Part shown: one piece after another, positions 1 to 8,176 of the stretch
How positions within the stretch are numbered: the first letter of the stretch is position 1
Layout of the letters: each line of letters starts with the position of its first letter
Source: Bacteroidota bacterium
Lineage (GTDB): Bacteria > Bacteroidota > Bacteroidia > Cytophagales > Cytophagaceae
Assembly (NCBI GenBank): GCA_023392125.1
Contig: JAEVZS010000009.1
Span: 62,001-126,000 of the forward strand
Direction: 5' to 3'
Length of the DNA: 64,000 nt
Made by a program: the position numbers and the translations under genes
Notes under the pieces: generated by a model
What the model was told of the DNA's origin: nothing
Databases searched by the model: none
The model's input: the letters and a program-made list of their open reading frames with translations, nothing else

Positions 1-321
1 TGCATTTATCGCATCCACAGTATCGCTTTTCAAGTACTGATGGAGTATGGCAAACCCTTCGGAAGCGTAATTACGAAGGCTTGCTTGTGACTGCTCACTT
101 AGCTCTTTATAGAGACTTGTGGACTCCAGAGGAGAAATATGCTTTTCGGGAGCTAATAAAGAAGTATCAATATTTCTGAAATCTTTACTGGAAACAGGGG
201 AAAAATAGTTTTTCCCGAGGCCCAGTTTTTTATAAAGCCTGACATTATGCCGTAGTTTCTTTTTTTGGAAAAGATTATACAGCATATAGGTCGCCTTCAT
301 TCTTTTAATGGTTTCGAGCAT
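1..321 (-). CDS. Phytanoyl-CoA dioxygenase-like protein, N-terminal part
   Basis: The first 107 codons of a minus-strand gene that runs off the left edge. The ATG at 319-321 opens a frame without stops to base 1. The N-terminal ~65 residues are basic and of no recognisable family. The visible end reads roughly SEGFAILHQYLKSDTVDAIN, which resembles the opening strand-helix of the PhyH (phytanoyl-CoA dioxygenase) superfamily of Fe(II)/2-oxoglutarate oxygenases. The HxD...H iron ligands would lie outside the window, so the family call is tentative. A TATATTTG element about 40 bases upstream of the start is a plausible promoter. Confidence 0.5.
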   Translation of the reverse strand, partial: MLETIKRMKATYMLYNLFQKKKLRHNVRLYKKLGLGKNYFSPVSSKDFRNIDTSLLAPEKHISPLESTSLYKELSEQSQASLRNYASEGFAILHQYLKSDTVDAINA

Positions 322-360
322 TTTAATGATGTAAAAGAATTAAAAAGATCGGTTCTTTTT

Positions 361-368
361 CAAATATA
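361..368 (-). promoter_or_regulatory. Bacteroidota-type -7 element (TAnnTTTG)
   Basis: Read on the minus strand this is TATATTTG, an exact match to the TAnnTTTG -7 consensus. It lies 40 bases upstream of the dioxygenase-like start at 321. No clear TTTG -33 element was seen, so the call rests on one box. Confidence 0.35.
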
Positions 369-475
369 CATAATCTTTCATGTACTAGTTTTTAAACGAA
401 TCTATACAATGAATCTTTTTAGTCAGGTCTAAATTGACAGGATGAGGTATCCATAGGAATTTTACCAGGTATCTT

Positions 476-1219
476 TTATTTGATAAAGCGGACAGTTCCG
501 TTTTTATCAATCTGAATAGTACGGTGCTGCGGCTGACCATATATTTCCAGACTTCCGCTATCGAACAGGCGAACGGTCAGAGCAGAGTCTGCCTGTACAT
601 AGGAGAGACCCTGTCCATGATCGTGAATCAGCAATTCCCTGCATTGCTGCATGGGGCGCATATCAACAATACCCACGTTATGACGGAATGCATATACGGT
701 ACTAGCCTGTCCTTTTAATACAGTATTACCGTACTTGAATGTTTCAAGCCAGAGAAAATCCAGGTCAATGTCAAGTTCCATATTTTCATTGCTCCAGCTT
801 TTGACAAAAAACGTTGTACCGGTCACTTTTCCGCTTACTGTTCCGTAGCCATTGTTATAAAGACGAAAGCCCGGGTTTCCATAAATATATACTTTTACCT
901 GCTTGTCATAGCTCCTTACCCAGTCACAGTAATTTCTGTTTTCCAGAATAAGACTGTCTCCGATGACTCGCGTAAGTATTTTGGGCAAAAGATTTGTACC
1001 CGCTTCAATCATTATTTTTTGCTCATCACCCGCAACAAAAATCAGATTAATATTGTCATTGAGGTTAATTTTTGAAAAGAGAGGAAGCGCTCTTTCTTCT
1101 TTCCTGATACTGCCTGTACTTTTCAGGCAGTCAAAGTCTTTTTCTTTGTTACAGGACAAAAAAATGAGGCTGGTTACTATATAGCAGAAGCACTGAAATA
1201 TCCTTTTTACACTAGTCAT
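476..1219 (-). CDS. DUF2807 (head GIN domain) lipoprotein
   Basis: A predicted lipoprotein of 247 residues. It has a basic N-terminus, a hydrophobic stretch and a lipobox-like SLIFLSC, so it should be anchored to a membrane facing the periplasm or surface. After the signal comes the typical DUF2807 pattern: 'FSKINLNDNINLIFVAGDEQKIMIEA', then a series of short beta strands with a conserved YGTVSG turn, as expected for a right-handed beta-helix. The function of this family is not established. The chosen ATG (1217-1219) overlaps the stop of the upstream gene as ATGA, which indicates translational coupling; a longer frame to 1249 would run into that gene. Confidence 0.75.
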   Translation of the reverse strand: MTSVKRIFQCFCYIVTSLIFLSCNKEKDFDCLKSTGSIRKEERALPLFSKINLNDNINLIFVAGDEQKIMIEAGTNLLPKILTRVIGDSLILENRNYCDWVRSYDKQVKVYIYGNPGFRLYNNGYGTVSGKVTGTTFFVKSWSNENMELDIDLDFLWLETFKYGNTVLKGQASTVYAFRHNVGIVDMRPMQQCRELLIHDHGQGLSYVQADSALTVRLFDSGSLEIYGQPQHRTIQIDKNGTVRFIK

Positions 1220-2310
1220 TTGTTGATGATTCGATATGTTAGACCCCATTCCACAAAATCAGCTTTTCCCAGGTGTGCACGCATGGCTGCATTTACTGCC
1301 AGGCCGGGCAGCAAGTAGTATCGGATGCCATATCTCTGATAGATTCGCGGATTTATACTGACCGGCTGATAAAAGCTATAGCCCAGGTGAGTTATTATTG
1401 CCAGCTTATGGATACTGAGCTCATGCCCTGCTACAAAACCACCCTGAAGCAGCTGAAATACATTTACTGTTGTTTCATCATCAACCCAGTAACGTTTGGT
1501 ACCATCGTAAAACAAGTCTGCTCCGGCAATGAGTATGCTTTTATTGTTAAGCTGTCTGCCACCGTATGCTGATAATGTTCCTACGGGGTGATTGCGGCTG
1601 TTTACAGGATATTCGTTTTTAGAGCCTGCTGCTGCTGCAAGCAGCAATAGCCAGCGCTTTTCTTTGGGAGCTTTTTTCGCCTGAACCGGTGCTGATGGTT
1701 GTGAAAGTGTATATTGTAATCCGGCAAAAATATTGGGGATGTTGATTCCTCCGTTGGGCATCCTGACACTGCCATTGCTGAAATGGAGCAAATCTATGCC
1801 TATCTGGGTACTGAATCCGGAGCTGAACTTCTGCTCATAGGCCACTCGTCCGTTGAGAACAAAATTAAGTCTGGAGCTGAGCAGATTGTTTTGTGTATTG
1901 GTGTGCAGGTCAAAACGTTTACCAACCAGGCCACCGCCGCCGGCAATACGATAGGTTATGGCAAAATCAGATCGCTGAAGGAGCTTTCCTTTAAAAAACA
2001 TTACAATACCCAACTGATTGCCCAGGCGCTTATCCGGGTCAAATTGCCAATACTGAAGGGAAAGGCCATAAGAAGGCTTATTGTATTCTCTCTGCCAGCT
2101 TTTTCTTCCGGTAGTCTGTATGAGATACTCCAATTCTGCTCCCCACGGATGCTGATTGGAAAGATGAGCAGTCTCCAGTTTGTTTTTCAGGACAAAACCA
2201 TAATGTGGCAGCAGAGCAATTTTTTTGATTTCATTGCTCTGTGAATAGGCTCCGGATGACAGAATAAGGACATGAAACAAAAAGAGAATAGTAAACCTTG
2301 GCAAATACAT
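1216..2310 (-). CDS. PagL-like lipid A 3-O-deacylase / acyloxyacyl hydrolase family
   Basis: 364 residues with a Sec signal peptide (cleavage likely after AYSQ). An amphipathic beta-strand pattern and GGGGLVGKRF turn fit an outer membrane barrel. The motif H176-F-S178-N-G followed by MPNGGINIPN matches the His-Ser active site region of PagL, which removes the 3-linked acyl chain from lipid A. The protein is about twice the size of Pseudomonas PagL: the C-terminal ~150 residues look like a second barrel-like segment. The third catalytic residue (Glu in PagL) is not obvious, so activity is unproven. It is the first gene of a two-gene unit with the DUF2807 lipoprotein. Confidence 0.72.
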   Translation of the reverse strand: MYLPRFTILFLFHVLILSSGAYSQSNEIKKIALLPHYGFVLKNKLETAHLSNQHPWGAELEYLIQTTGRKSWQREYNKPSYGLSLQYWQFDPDKRLGNQLGIVMFFKGKLLQRSDFAITYRIAGGGGLVGKRFDLHTNTQNNLLSSRLNFVLNGRVAYEQKFSSGFSTQIGIDLLHFSNGSVRMPNGGINIPNIFAGLQYTLSQPSAPVQAKKAPKEKRWLLLLAAAAGSKNEYPVNSRNHPVGTLSAYGGRQLNNKSILIAGADLFYDGTKRYWVDDETTVNVFQLLQGGFVAGHELSIHKLAIITHLGYSFYQPVSINPRIYQRYGIRYYLLPGLAVNAAMRAHLGKADFVEWGLTYRIINK

Positions 2311-2327
2311 GGAATATTATTAGCTTC

Positions 2328-2335
2328 CAAAGTTA
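2328..2335 (-). promoter_or_regulatory. Bacteroidota-type -7 element before the PagL-like gene
   Basis: On the minus strand this reads TAACTTTG, an exact TAnnTTTG match, 17 bases upstream of the PagL-like start at 2310. The region upstream is very A/T-rich and no clear -33 TTTG was seen. Confidence 0.4.
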
Positions 2336-2378
2336 AAATAGTAATATTATATTTTTAATTATTTTTTTTTGAAAAAAG

Positions 2379-2981
2379 ATGAATATAAAGGACAGGATTG
2401 CAGAGCATAGAGAAAATCTGGAAAAAATCGGATTTGTGCTGATATTCCTTTTTGCATTGCTGCTGATATTCTCACCGGGAGGTGTTTTGCTCTTTGCCAG
2501 CCTCAATACTGCCGGCCTGATATTGCTTTTACTGGTATATATGCTCTCTGGCAGGAACAATCTGATCACAGCCCTGCTGCTTCTGATGCTGTCTTATCCT
2601 GTTGCCCGCTTTGGAGCGTTGACAGACCTGTATCCAACCTTATATGCAGAATATGTGTTGTACGGAACACTGATTCTTTACGGTTTATATATTCTGGGTG
2701 ATTCAATCCGAAGATCTGTTGCCAATGGCAACTTTGAGCTATTGGCGTTCTTGATGGGAATCTTCATACTGATTGCGCCACTGGCTATATTGTTTGGCAA
2801 CAAAATCATGGAGAATGCGGGACAGTATTATTTCTACGCGCTTGCTTTTGTTCTGGCAACCATTATGTATAATGACAATCTGTGGCTTCGCTATGAAGCT
2901 ACTAACAGATCAATGATAAAATATTTGTTTGTTATTGCTCTGCTGGCAATTATGGATTCATCACTCTCAAATATTATGTAA
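2379..2981 (+). CDS. Small multi-pass membrane protein of unknown function
   Basis: 200 residues. A charged N-terminus (MNIKDRIAEHRENLEK) precedes about six hydrophobic segments: near residues 17-35, 40-55, 62-75, 88-106, 120-140 and 148-162, with another at the C-terminus. I do not recognise the family. It ends two bases before the next ATG (TAAGC ATG), so it is probably co-transcribed with the short-chain dehydrogenase and possibly with the gld genes. Nothing in the sequence suggests a catalytic role. Confidence 0.6.
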   Translation: MNIKDRIAEHRENLEKIGFVLIFLFALLLIFSPGGVLLFASLNTAGLILLLLVYMLSGRNNLITALLLLMLSYPVARFGALTDLYPTLYAEYVLYGTLILYGLYILGDSIRRSVANGNFELLAFLMGIFILIAPLAILFGNKIMENAGQYYFYALAFVLATIMYNDNLWLRYEATNRSMIKYLFVIALLAIMDSSLSNIM

Positions 2982-2983
2982 GC

Positions 2984-3694
2984 ATGGAAATTTCTGATAA
3001 GCTTGCTGTTGTTACCGGTGTAAGTAAAGGGATAGGTCTCCAAACTGCCCGTCGTCTTTTGGACAATGGTGCTAAAGTGGCAGGCTGGAGCCGTTCGGCA
3101 CCTGACCTTAGACATGAAAATTTTGTTTTCTTTGAAACTGATGTAAGTGATCCCGGTTCAGTGCAAAAGTCCTATGAACAGACTATCGACCGTTTTGATC
3201 GCCAGGTAAGCATTTTAATTAATAATGCGGGCTTGGGCTATGACGGACTTTTGGAGGATATGTCCATCGAAAAATGGAAAAAGATGTTCGATGTCAATGT
3301 GCATGGCGTTTTTTATTGCAGCCGTCTGGTCATTCCCGGGATGAAAGAAATGGAAGAGGGGCATATTGTAAATATTGCTTCGATCGCCGGAACCACGGGT
3401 TCTGAACGCATATCAGGCTATTGCGGTACAAAATTTGCTTTGAGAGGCATTTCACAAGCTCTGTTTAAGGAAGTAAGAGACTACGGTATAAAAGTATCAG
3501 TGATCAATCCGGGATCTGTCAAAACAGGCTTCTTCGATGCTATGGACAGTATGCAGGTGCATGATCAGATGATGCGTCCCGAATGGATAGCCGAATCTGT
3601 TTTGCAGCTATTGCAAACCCCGGCCAATTATCTTCCTGTAGAGCTTGAAGTCAGGCCGTTGATGCCTAAGGGAAAATTGAAAAAGAACGAATAG
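2984..3694 (+). CDS. Short-chain dehydrogenase/reductase (SDR)
   Basis: A classical SDR of 236 residues, expected to be a cytoplasmic NAD(P)-dependent oxidoreductase. It shows the TGVSKGIG nucleotide loop (residues 11-18), NNAG at 80-83, and the catalytic Ser133, Tyr146 and Lys150 (YCGTK). The sequence around PGSVKTGF is the usual post-catalytic loop. The substrate cannot be predicted. It follows the small membrane gene by two bases and precedes gldA by 36 bases, so it may be part of the gld transcription unit, although a role in gliding is not known for this family. Confidence 0.88.
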   Translation: MEISDKLAVVTGVSKGIGLQTARRLLDNGAKVAGWSRSAPDLRHENFVFFETDVSDPGSVQKSYEQTIDRFDRQVSILINNAGLGYDGLLEDMSIEKWKKMFDVNVHGVFYCSRLVIPGMKEMEEGHIVNIASIAGTTGSERISGYCGTKFALRGISQALFKEVRDYGIKVSVINPGSVKTGFFDAMDSMQVHDQMMRPEWIAESVLQLLQTPANYLPVELEVRPLMPKGKLKKNE

Positions 3695-3730
3695 TAAATA
3701 CAGGGAGAAGAAGTTCAAAGGATAAGTACG

Positions 3731-4657
3731 ATGGGCGTTGTAGTTGAGAATCTTACCAAAAATTACGGATCACAAAAAGCGGTTAATTCCATTTCCTTTT
3801 CTGCCGGAAAAGGTGAAATACTTGGATTTTTAGGTCCGAATGGTGCCGGAAAATCCACTACCATGAAAATAGCCACAGGATATATCCCTCCCAGCTCCGG
3901 AACAGTCTTTATTGAAAACTATGATGTGGTGAAAGATCCGGTTGCTGTTCAGCGAAGTGTAGGGTATCTGCCCGAGCACAATCCGCTCTATCTGGACATG
4001 TATGTGCACGAATATCTTTATTTTATAGGGTCACTGCATAGTCTTAAGGGAAATACGCTCAACAGTCGGGTAAAGGAAATGGTGGAGCTGGTCGGCCTTA
4101 CAAGAGAGCAGAATAAAAAGATCGGTATGCTCAGCAAAGGATATCGCCAACGGGTCGGGCTCGCTCAGGCTTTGATTCATAATCCGCCGGTGCTTATTCT
4201 GGATGAACCGACTACAGGACTTGATCCCAACCAGATCATGGAGATAAGAAATCTGATCAGGATGATCAGCCGGGAAAAAACGGTTATTTTCTCCACACAT
4301 ATCATGCAGGAAGTGCAGGCCTTGTGTGACAGAGTAGTAATAATTAATCTCGGAAACATCGTAGCAGATAGTAGTATCGGAGCGTTGCAACAGCTGAATA
4401 AAGGACAGATTGTGCTGCTGGCAGAATTTGATAAGCCTATTCTTACTGATGCTTTTACTTCTATAGCGGGAATCCTGAGTGTTGAAAAGCAGGATGGGTA
4501 TGTATATAAATTTGTTTGTGATCGGGAAGAGGTGCGAGGTGAGCTGTTTCGGATATGCTCCGCAAATGACTGGATAATAATGGGGCTGAGGCAGGAGGAA
4601 AACTCTCTGGAATCCGTATTTCGCCAACTCACCCGTCAGGCTCCCGATCAGCAGTAA
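3731..4657 (+). CDS. gldA: Gliding motility-associated ABC transporter ATP-binding protein GldA
   Basis: 308 residues. ABC ATPase with Walker A GPNGAGKS (35-42), signature LSKGYRQ (134-140), Walker B LILDEP (155-160) and H-loop His190. The C-terminal ~85 residues match the accessory region seen in the drug/gliding exporter ATPases. GldA is known in Flavobacterium to energise a GldF/GldG complex needed for gliding. Here gldF and gldG follow directly, which supports this assignment over a generic ABC-2 ATPase. It is probably cytoplasmic and peripheral to the inner membrane. Confidence 0.88.
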   Translation: MGVVVENLTKNYGSQKAVNSISFSAGKGEILGFLGPNGAGKSTTMKIATGYIPPSSGTVFIENYDVVKDPVAVQRSVGYLPEHNPLYLDMYVHEYLYFIGSLHSLKGNTLNSRVKEMVELVGLTREQNKKIGMLSKGYRQRVGLAQALIHNPPVLILDEPTTGLDPNQIMEIRNLIRMISREKTVIFSTHIMQEVQALCDRVVIINLGNIVADSSIGALQQLNKGQIVLLAEFDKPILTDAFTSIAGILSVEKQDGYVYKFVCDREEVRGELFRICSANDWIIMGLRQEENSLESVFRQLTRQAPDQQ

Positions 4658-4700
4658 AAAATTTCAGACTATTCGTAAGTTATTTAACTAGTTAATTTGA

Positions 4701-5423
4701 ATGTTTGCCATATACAGGAAAGAAATAAACGCTTTCTTTAATTCATTAACCGGCTATCTGGTTATTATTGTTTTCCTGACCTTTATAGGATTGTATACCT
4801 GGGTTTTTCCGGATACCAACGTGCTGGATCTCGGTTTTGCAGACATGGAAACACTTTTTTCATTTGGCCCCGTAGCCTTTCTGTTTTTGATTCCAGCCAT
4901 AACGATGCGAAGTTTTGCAGAGGAAAAAAAGGATGGAACCATTGAGCTCCTGCTTACCAGACCTGTAACTGACCGTCAGATAATTCTCGGAAAATATCTT
5001 GCCTGCACAAGCCTTGTCGTGTTTTCTCTTCTTCCTACAATTGTTTATTATCTGTCTCTGTCATATCTGGGTAATCCTCAGGGGAATATTGATTCAGCGG
5101 GGGTATTTAGTTCCTATATCGGATTGATTCTGCTGGGCGCTGTTTTTACCGCTGTTGGTATTTTTTCCTCGGTAATCAGTGGAAACCAGATTGTCGCCTT
5201 TATTGTTGCAGTGATTTTGTGCTATTTCCTGTATGACGGCATTGCACGAATTGCCTCATTAAGCATGCAGACGGGATTTATTGGTGCGCTGGGGCTGGAT
5301 TATCATTACAATGCCCTTGGAAAAGGGCTTATCGATTCGAGAAACATACTGTATTTTATAAGTCTGATCTTTATAATGTTGATGTCGACCGGTCTGGTAA
5401 TGGGAAGCAGAAAATGGGAATAG
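4701..5423 (+). CDS. gldF: Gliding motility-associated ABC transporter permease GldF
   Basis: 240 residues, an ABC-2 type inner membrane permease. The N-terminus MFAIYRKEINAFFNSLTGY and the following 'EEKKDGTIELLLTRPVTDRQIILGKYLA' are typical of this permease family: a cytoplasmic loop with EEK-GT-ELLL, then about six membrane segments. It is the membrane partner of GldA and GldG. Its end overlaps the gldG start by ten bases, so the two are translationally coupled. Confidence 0.9.
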   Translation: MFAIYRKEINAFFNSLTGYLVIIVFLTFIGLYTWVFPDTNVLDLGFADMETLFSFGPVAFLFLIPAITMRSFAEEKKDGTIELLLTRPVTDRQIILGKYLACTSLVVFSLLPTIVYYLSLSYLGNPQGNIDSAGVFSSYIGLILLGAVFTAVGIFSSVISGNQIVAFIVAVILCYFLYDGIARIASLSMQTGFIGALGLDYHYNALGKGLIDSRNILYFISLIFIMLMSTGLVMGSRKWE

Positions 5424-7081
5424 AGCGTATGAAGAAGAAATGGATAGATATTGCCGAGTTCGGACTGGTTATAGGGATTATTGCCTGTCTGAATATACTT
5501 TTGTCTTCAATTTTTTTTCGTCTGGATCTTACCGAGGACAAACGATACTCCGTTGCTCCTGTTACCAAAAAGATGCTGGAAAATTTATCAGAGAAAGTCT
5601 ATGTGGAGGTATACCTGGACGGAACAATGGAGCCGGATTATGAGCGCCTCAAAAAAGCAATCAGAGAAAAGCTGCAGGAGTTCTCCGTTTATGCGGACAA
5701 AGGACTGGAATATCGTTTTTTCGATCCCAACTCTATAGAAGATAAACGCATAAGGGAAAACTATTTTTCCCAGCTTGTGCAAAAAGGCATACAATATCGG
5801 TATTATCTCCATGAGGAGGGAGGTAAAAAGGAAGAGAAAATAATATTTCCCGGAGCAATTATCGCCTACAAAGGTCGTGAAGTTCCGGTTATGTTTGTAA
5901 AAGGAAGGAAAGTGGCCTCTCAGCAGGACGAGCTTAATCAGGCGGTAGAGGGAGTAGAGTTTGAGCTGATTTCCGGTCTGAGAAAGCTAAGTTCCGGAGA
6001 CGTGCCCGCCATTGCCTTTATTGAGGGACATGGAGAGCTGAGCAGGGAACAGGTGGAAGATATCAGCAAAGATCTTTCCGACTTTTATAATGTGAATCGC
6101 ATAAAGCTGAATGACTCTGTCAGTCTGAATCAGTATGCGACCCTTATTGTTGCTGCTCCGGAAAAACCATATACAGAGCGTGAGAAGCTAAAGCTTGACC
6201 AGTATATCATGAATGGCGGGAGCCTGCTTATGCTGATTGATCCGCTGAACGTATATAAAGACAGCCTTGTCAATGGAGTCACTTATGCGCTGCCTTATCA
6301 GCTAAACCTGGAAGATCTGCTTTTCAGATACGGCGTCCGTATAAACCAGTCGCTGGTTCAGGATAAATATTCCGGTGTTATGCGAGTGCAGACAGCAAAT
6401 GAGCAAAGTCAGGTATTAAGCTATCCGTTTTATCCCGTCATCTATAATTTCGGCAAGCATCCGGTAGTCCGTAATCTGGATGCCGTACTTACCAGATTTG
6501 TGAGCACCATCGATACAGTCAAGGCTGAAAAGGTGGTTAAAATCCCATTGCTGTATACATCTGCCAATACAAAAATCACCGGAGCTCCGATACAAATTGA
6601 CCTGAACAGTCTCCGGAGAGAGTCTGTACCTGAATCTTTTCAGGGCGGCAGCCAGAATGTGGGGTATCTGCTGGAAGGCGAATTTACCAGCTTGTACAAA
6701 AACAAACCGCTTCCGGGTCCTGTATCAGAATTTAAGGAAAGCTCGGTGCCAGCCAGGATCATTGTAATATCCGATGGTGATCTGATCCGCAATGAATATG
6801 ATCCGGTGCGAAAGCAAAGCCTTGCTCTTGGCTATGATCTGAACATGCGTTATCAGTTTTCGAATAAAGAGCTGCTGATTAACGCGATAGACTATCTTGC
6901 CGGACAGGAAATTGTAAATGTGCGGGGGAAGGAAATCAGGCTGAGGCCTCTTGACAAGGAAAAGATTATCACCGGGCGCTTTGCCATGCAGGTGATAAAC
7001 ATTGTGATGCCCGTCTTCCTGCTCATTCTGTTTGGAATAGTGCGTTTTTACATTAGAAAGAGAAAATATAGCCGTTTCTGA
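5414..7081 (+). CDS. gldG: Gliding motility-associated ABC transporter substrate-binding protein GldG
   Basis: 555 residues. It has an N-terminal membrane anchor, then 'FFRLDLTEDKRYSVAPVTKKMLENL', the characteristic GldG/ABC-type uncharacterised (DUF4350-like) extracytoplasmic region, and a C-terminal membrane segment near 533-549 followed by basic residues. The second half contains IVISDGDLIRNEYDP and NAIDYLAG, common in this family. Two starts are possible: the ATG at 5414 that overlaps gldF, and an ATG at 5429 (MKKKWID) that gives a more typical N-terminus. It forms the extracytoplasmic part of the GldAFG complex. Confidence 0.9.
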   Translation: MGIERMKKKWIDIAEFGLVIGIIACLNILLSSIFFRLDLTEDKRYSVAPVTKKMLENLSEKVYVEVYLDGTMEPDYERLKKAIREKLQEFSVYADKGLEYRFFDPNSIEDKRIRENYFSQLVQKGIQYRYYLHEEGGKKEEKIIFPGAIIAYKGREVPVMFVKGRKVASQQDELNQAVEGVEFELISGLRKLSSGDVPAIAFIEGHGELSREQVEDISKDLSDFYNVNRIKLNDSVSLNQYATLIVAAPEKPYTEREKLKLDQYIMNGGSLLMLIDPLNVYKDSLVNGVTYALPYQLNLEDLLFRYGVRINQSLVQDKYSGVMRVQTANEQSQVLSYPFYPVIYNFGKHPVVRNLDAVLTRFVSTIDTVKAEKVVKIPLLYTSANTKITGAPIQIDLNSLRRESVPESFQGGSQNVGYLLEGEFTSLYKNKPLPGPVSEFKESSVPARIIVISDGDLIRNEYDPVRKQSLALGYDLNMRYQFSNKELLINAIDYLAGQEIVNVRGKEIRLRPLDKEKIITGRFAMQVINIVMPVFLLILFGIVRFYIRKRKYSRF

Positions 7082-7082
7082 T

Positions 7083-8024
7083 ATGCCCTTGCGATTAAAG
7101 ATATTAGCTGTTGTTTTTGTTGTACTTTTGGGCCTTGTGCTTTTTCAGAATCTGTTTATTCCGGAACAGCATCAGCAGGCGTCCCGTGAAGTTGCCATTG
7201 CTGATACGTCAGCAGTATTTTCCGTACGGTTTGTAAAACCGGCAGGAGAAGAAATCATTATAAGACGTGAAAACGGAAGCTGGGTGCTGAATGATACCTA
7301 CGAAGCGCGTAACTATCTGAAAAACCTTTTGCTCACGGGGTTTGCCGGAATGAAGGTCAAAAGGGAAGTATCAGAGTCAGCAAGAAAAGAAACCATAGAG
7401 CAAATGCTGAATGCCGGTTACAAGATAACGGTCAACGGGGGAAGAGGAGCAGAAGGCTATGTCTTTTATCTTGCACCCAATCCGGGCGATCCCAACAGCA
7501 CACTGTATTATAATTCCGATCTGGATACTACTCCATACATAGTCCAGGTTCCCGGATTTGAGGGGTCTATTTCCAATTTGTTTGCCTTGCCGGCAAGTGA
7601 ATGGAGAGAAAAAGAATTTTTTGTCTCTTCACCTGAGAATCTGCAGTCTGTCAAGGTAGATTATCCTGCTTTTCCGCAGCAAAGTTTTTCGATCTCCTAT
7701 GGAAAAAGCGGATTTTCGGTCGCAGGTGTTGAGTCGCTTGATACACTCAGGCTGGCCCGGTATCTGAATGCATTTAAATATCTTACTGTGAATACCTATA
7801 TTGAAGGCGGCAGAGATTCGTTGGCGAAGATAACCGGTCAGTCATCTCCGCTTGCTGTTGTAGAAATGGAGAATCTGCGTCAGAAAAGAGTGCTGGAAAT
7901 ATATGAGAAGAACGGAAAGTTATGGGGCATAATACCCGAACAGAATCAACTGGTCGGATTAAGGCCGGAAGTATATAACCCACTTATGGTCAAAAGGGAA
8001 TATTTCATAGTCACTGCTAAATAG
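7083..8024 (+). CDS. DUF4340 domain protein
   Basis: 313 residues. A single N-terminal membrane segment (about residues 6-22) is followed by a soluble extracytoplasmic domain with the DUF4340 pattern: VRFVKPAGEEIIIRRENGSWVLND near the start and 'SNLFALPASEWREKEFF' in the middle. The function is unknown. It begins one base after the gldG stop, so it is part of the gld operon; DUF4340 proteins next to this type of ABC system are a recurrent arrangement, which suggests an accessory role on the outer face of the transporter. This is inference from context. Confidence 0.75.
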   Translation: MPLRLKILAVVFVVLLGLVLFQNLFIPEQHQQASREVAIADTSAVFSVRFVKPAGEEIIIRRENGSWVLNDTYEARNYLKNLLLTGFAGMKVKREVSESARKETIEQMLNAGYKITVNGGRGAEGYVFYLAPNPGDPNSTLYYNSDLDTTPYIVQVPGFEGSISNLFALPASEWREKEFFVSSPENLQSVKVDYPAFPQQSFSISYGKSGFSVAGVESLDTLRLARYLNAFKYLTVNTYIEGGRDSLAKITGQSSPLAVVEMENLRQKRVLEIYEKNGKLWGIIPEQNQLVGLRPEVYNPLMVKREYFIVTAK

Positions 8025-8176
8025 GTGATAGTTTCCGGGCAGAAAAAAGCCATATTTTTGGCCCGTGGATAAATTTATACTTGTTTCTCCGTAATTCTTA
8101 TTAAATTTACGCCTTATTGACTAAAAACAAGTTTAATTAAAGTCGCTTGCCGGATAACCATTAAAAATAATCACAA

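Noticed and set aside
8047..8068. Hairpin GGGCAGAAAAA / ATTTTTGGCCC before dnaN as a terminator
   Set aside because: The stem has mismatches and no T-tract follows it.
8064..8072. DnaA-box-like CGTGGATAA upstream of dnaN, as a replication origin
   Set aside because: Only one copy, with no dnaA gene, no cluster of boxes and no clear unwinding element; likely chance.
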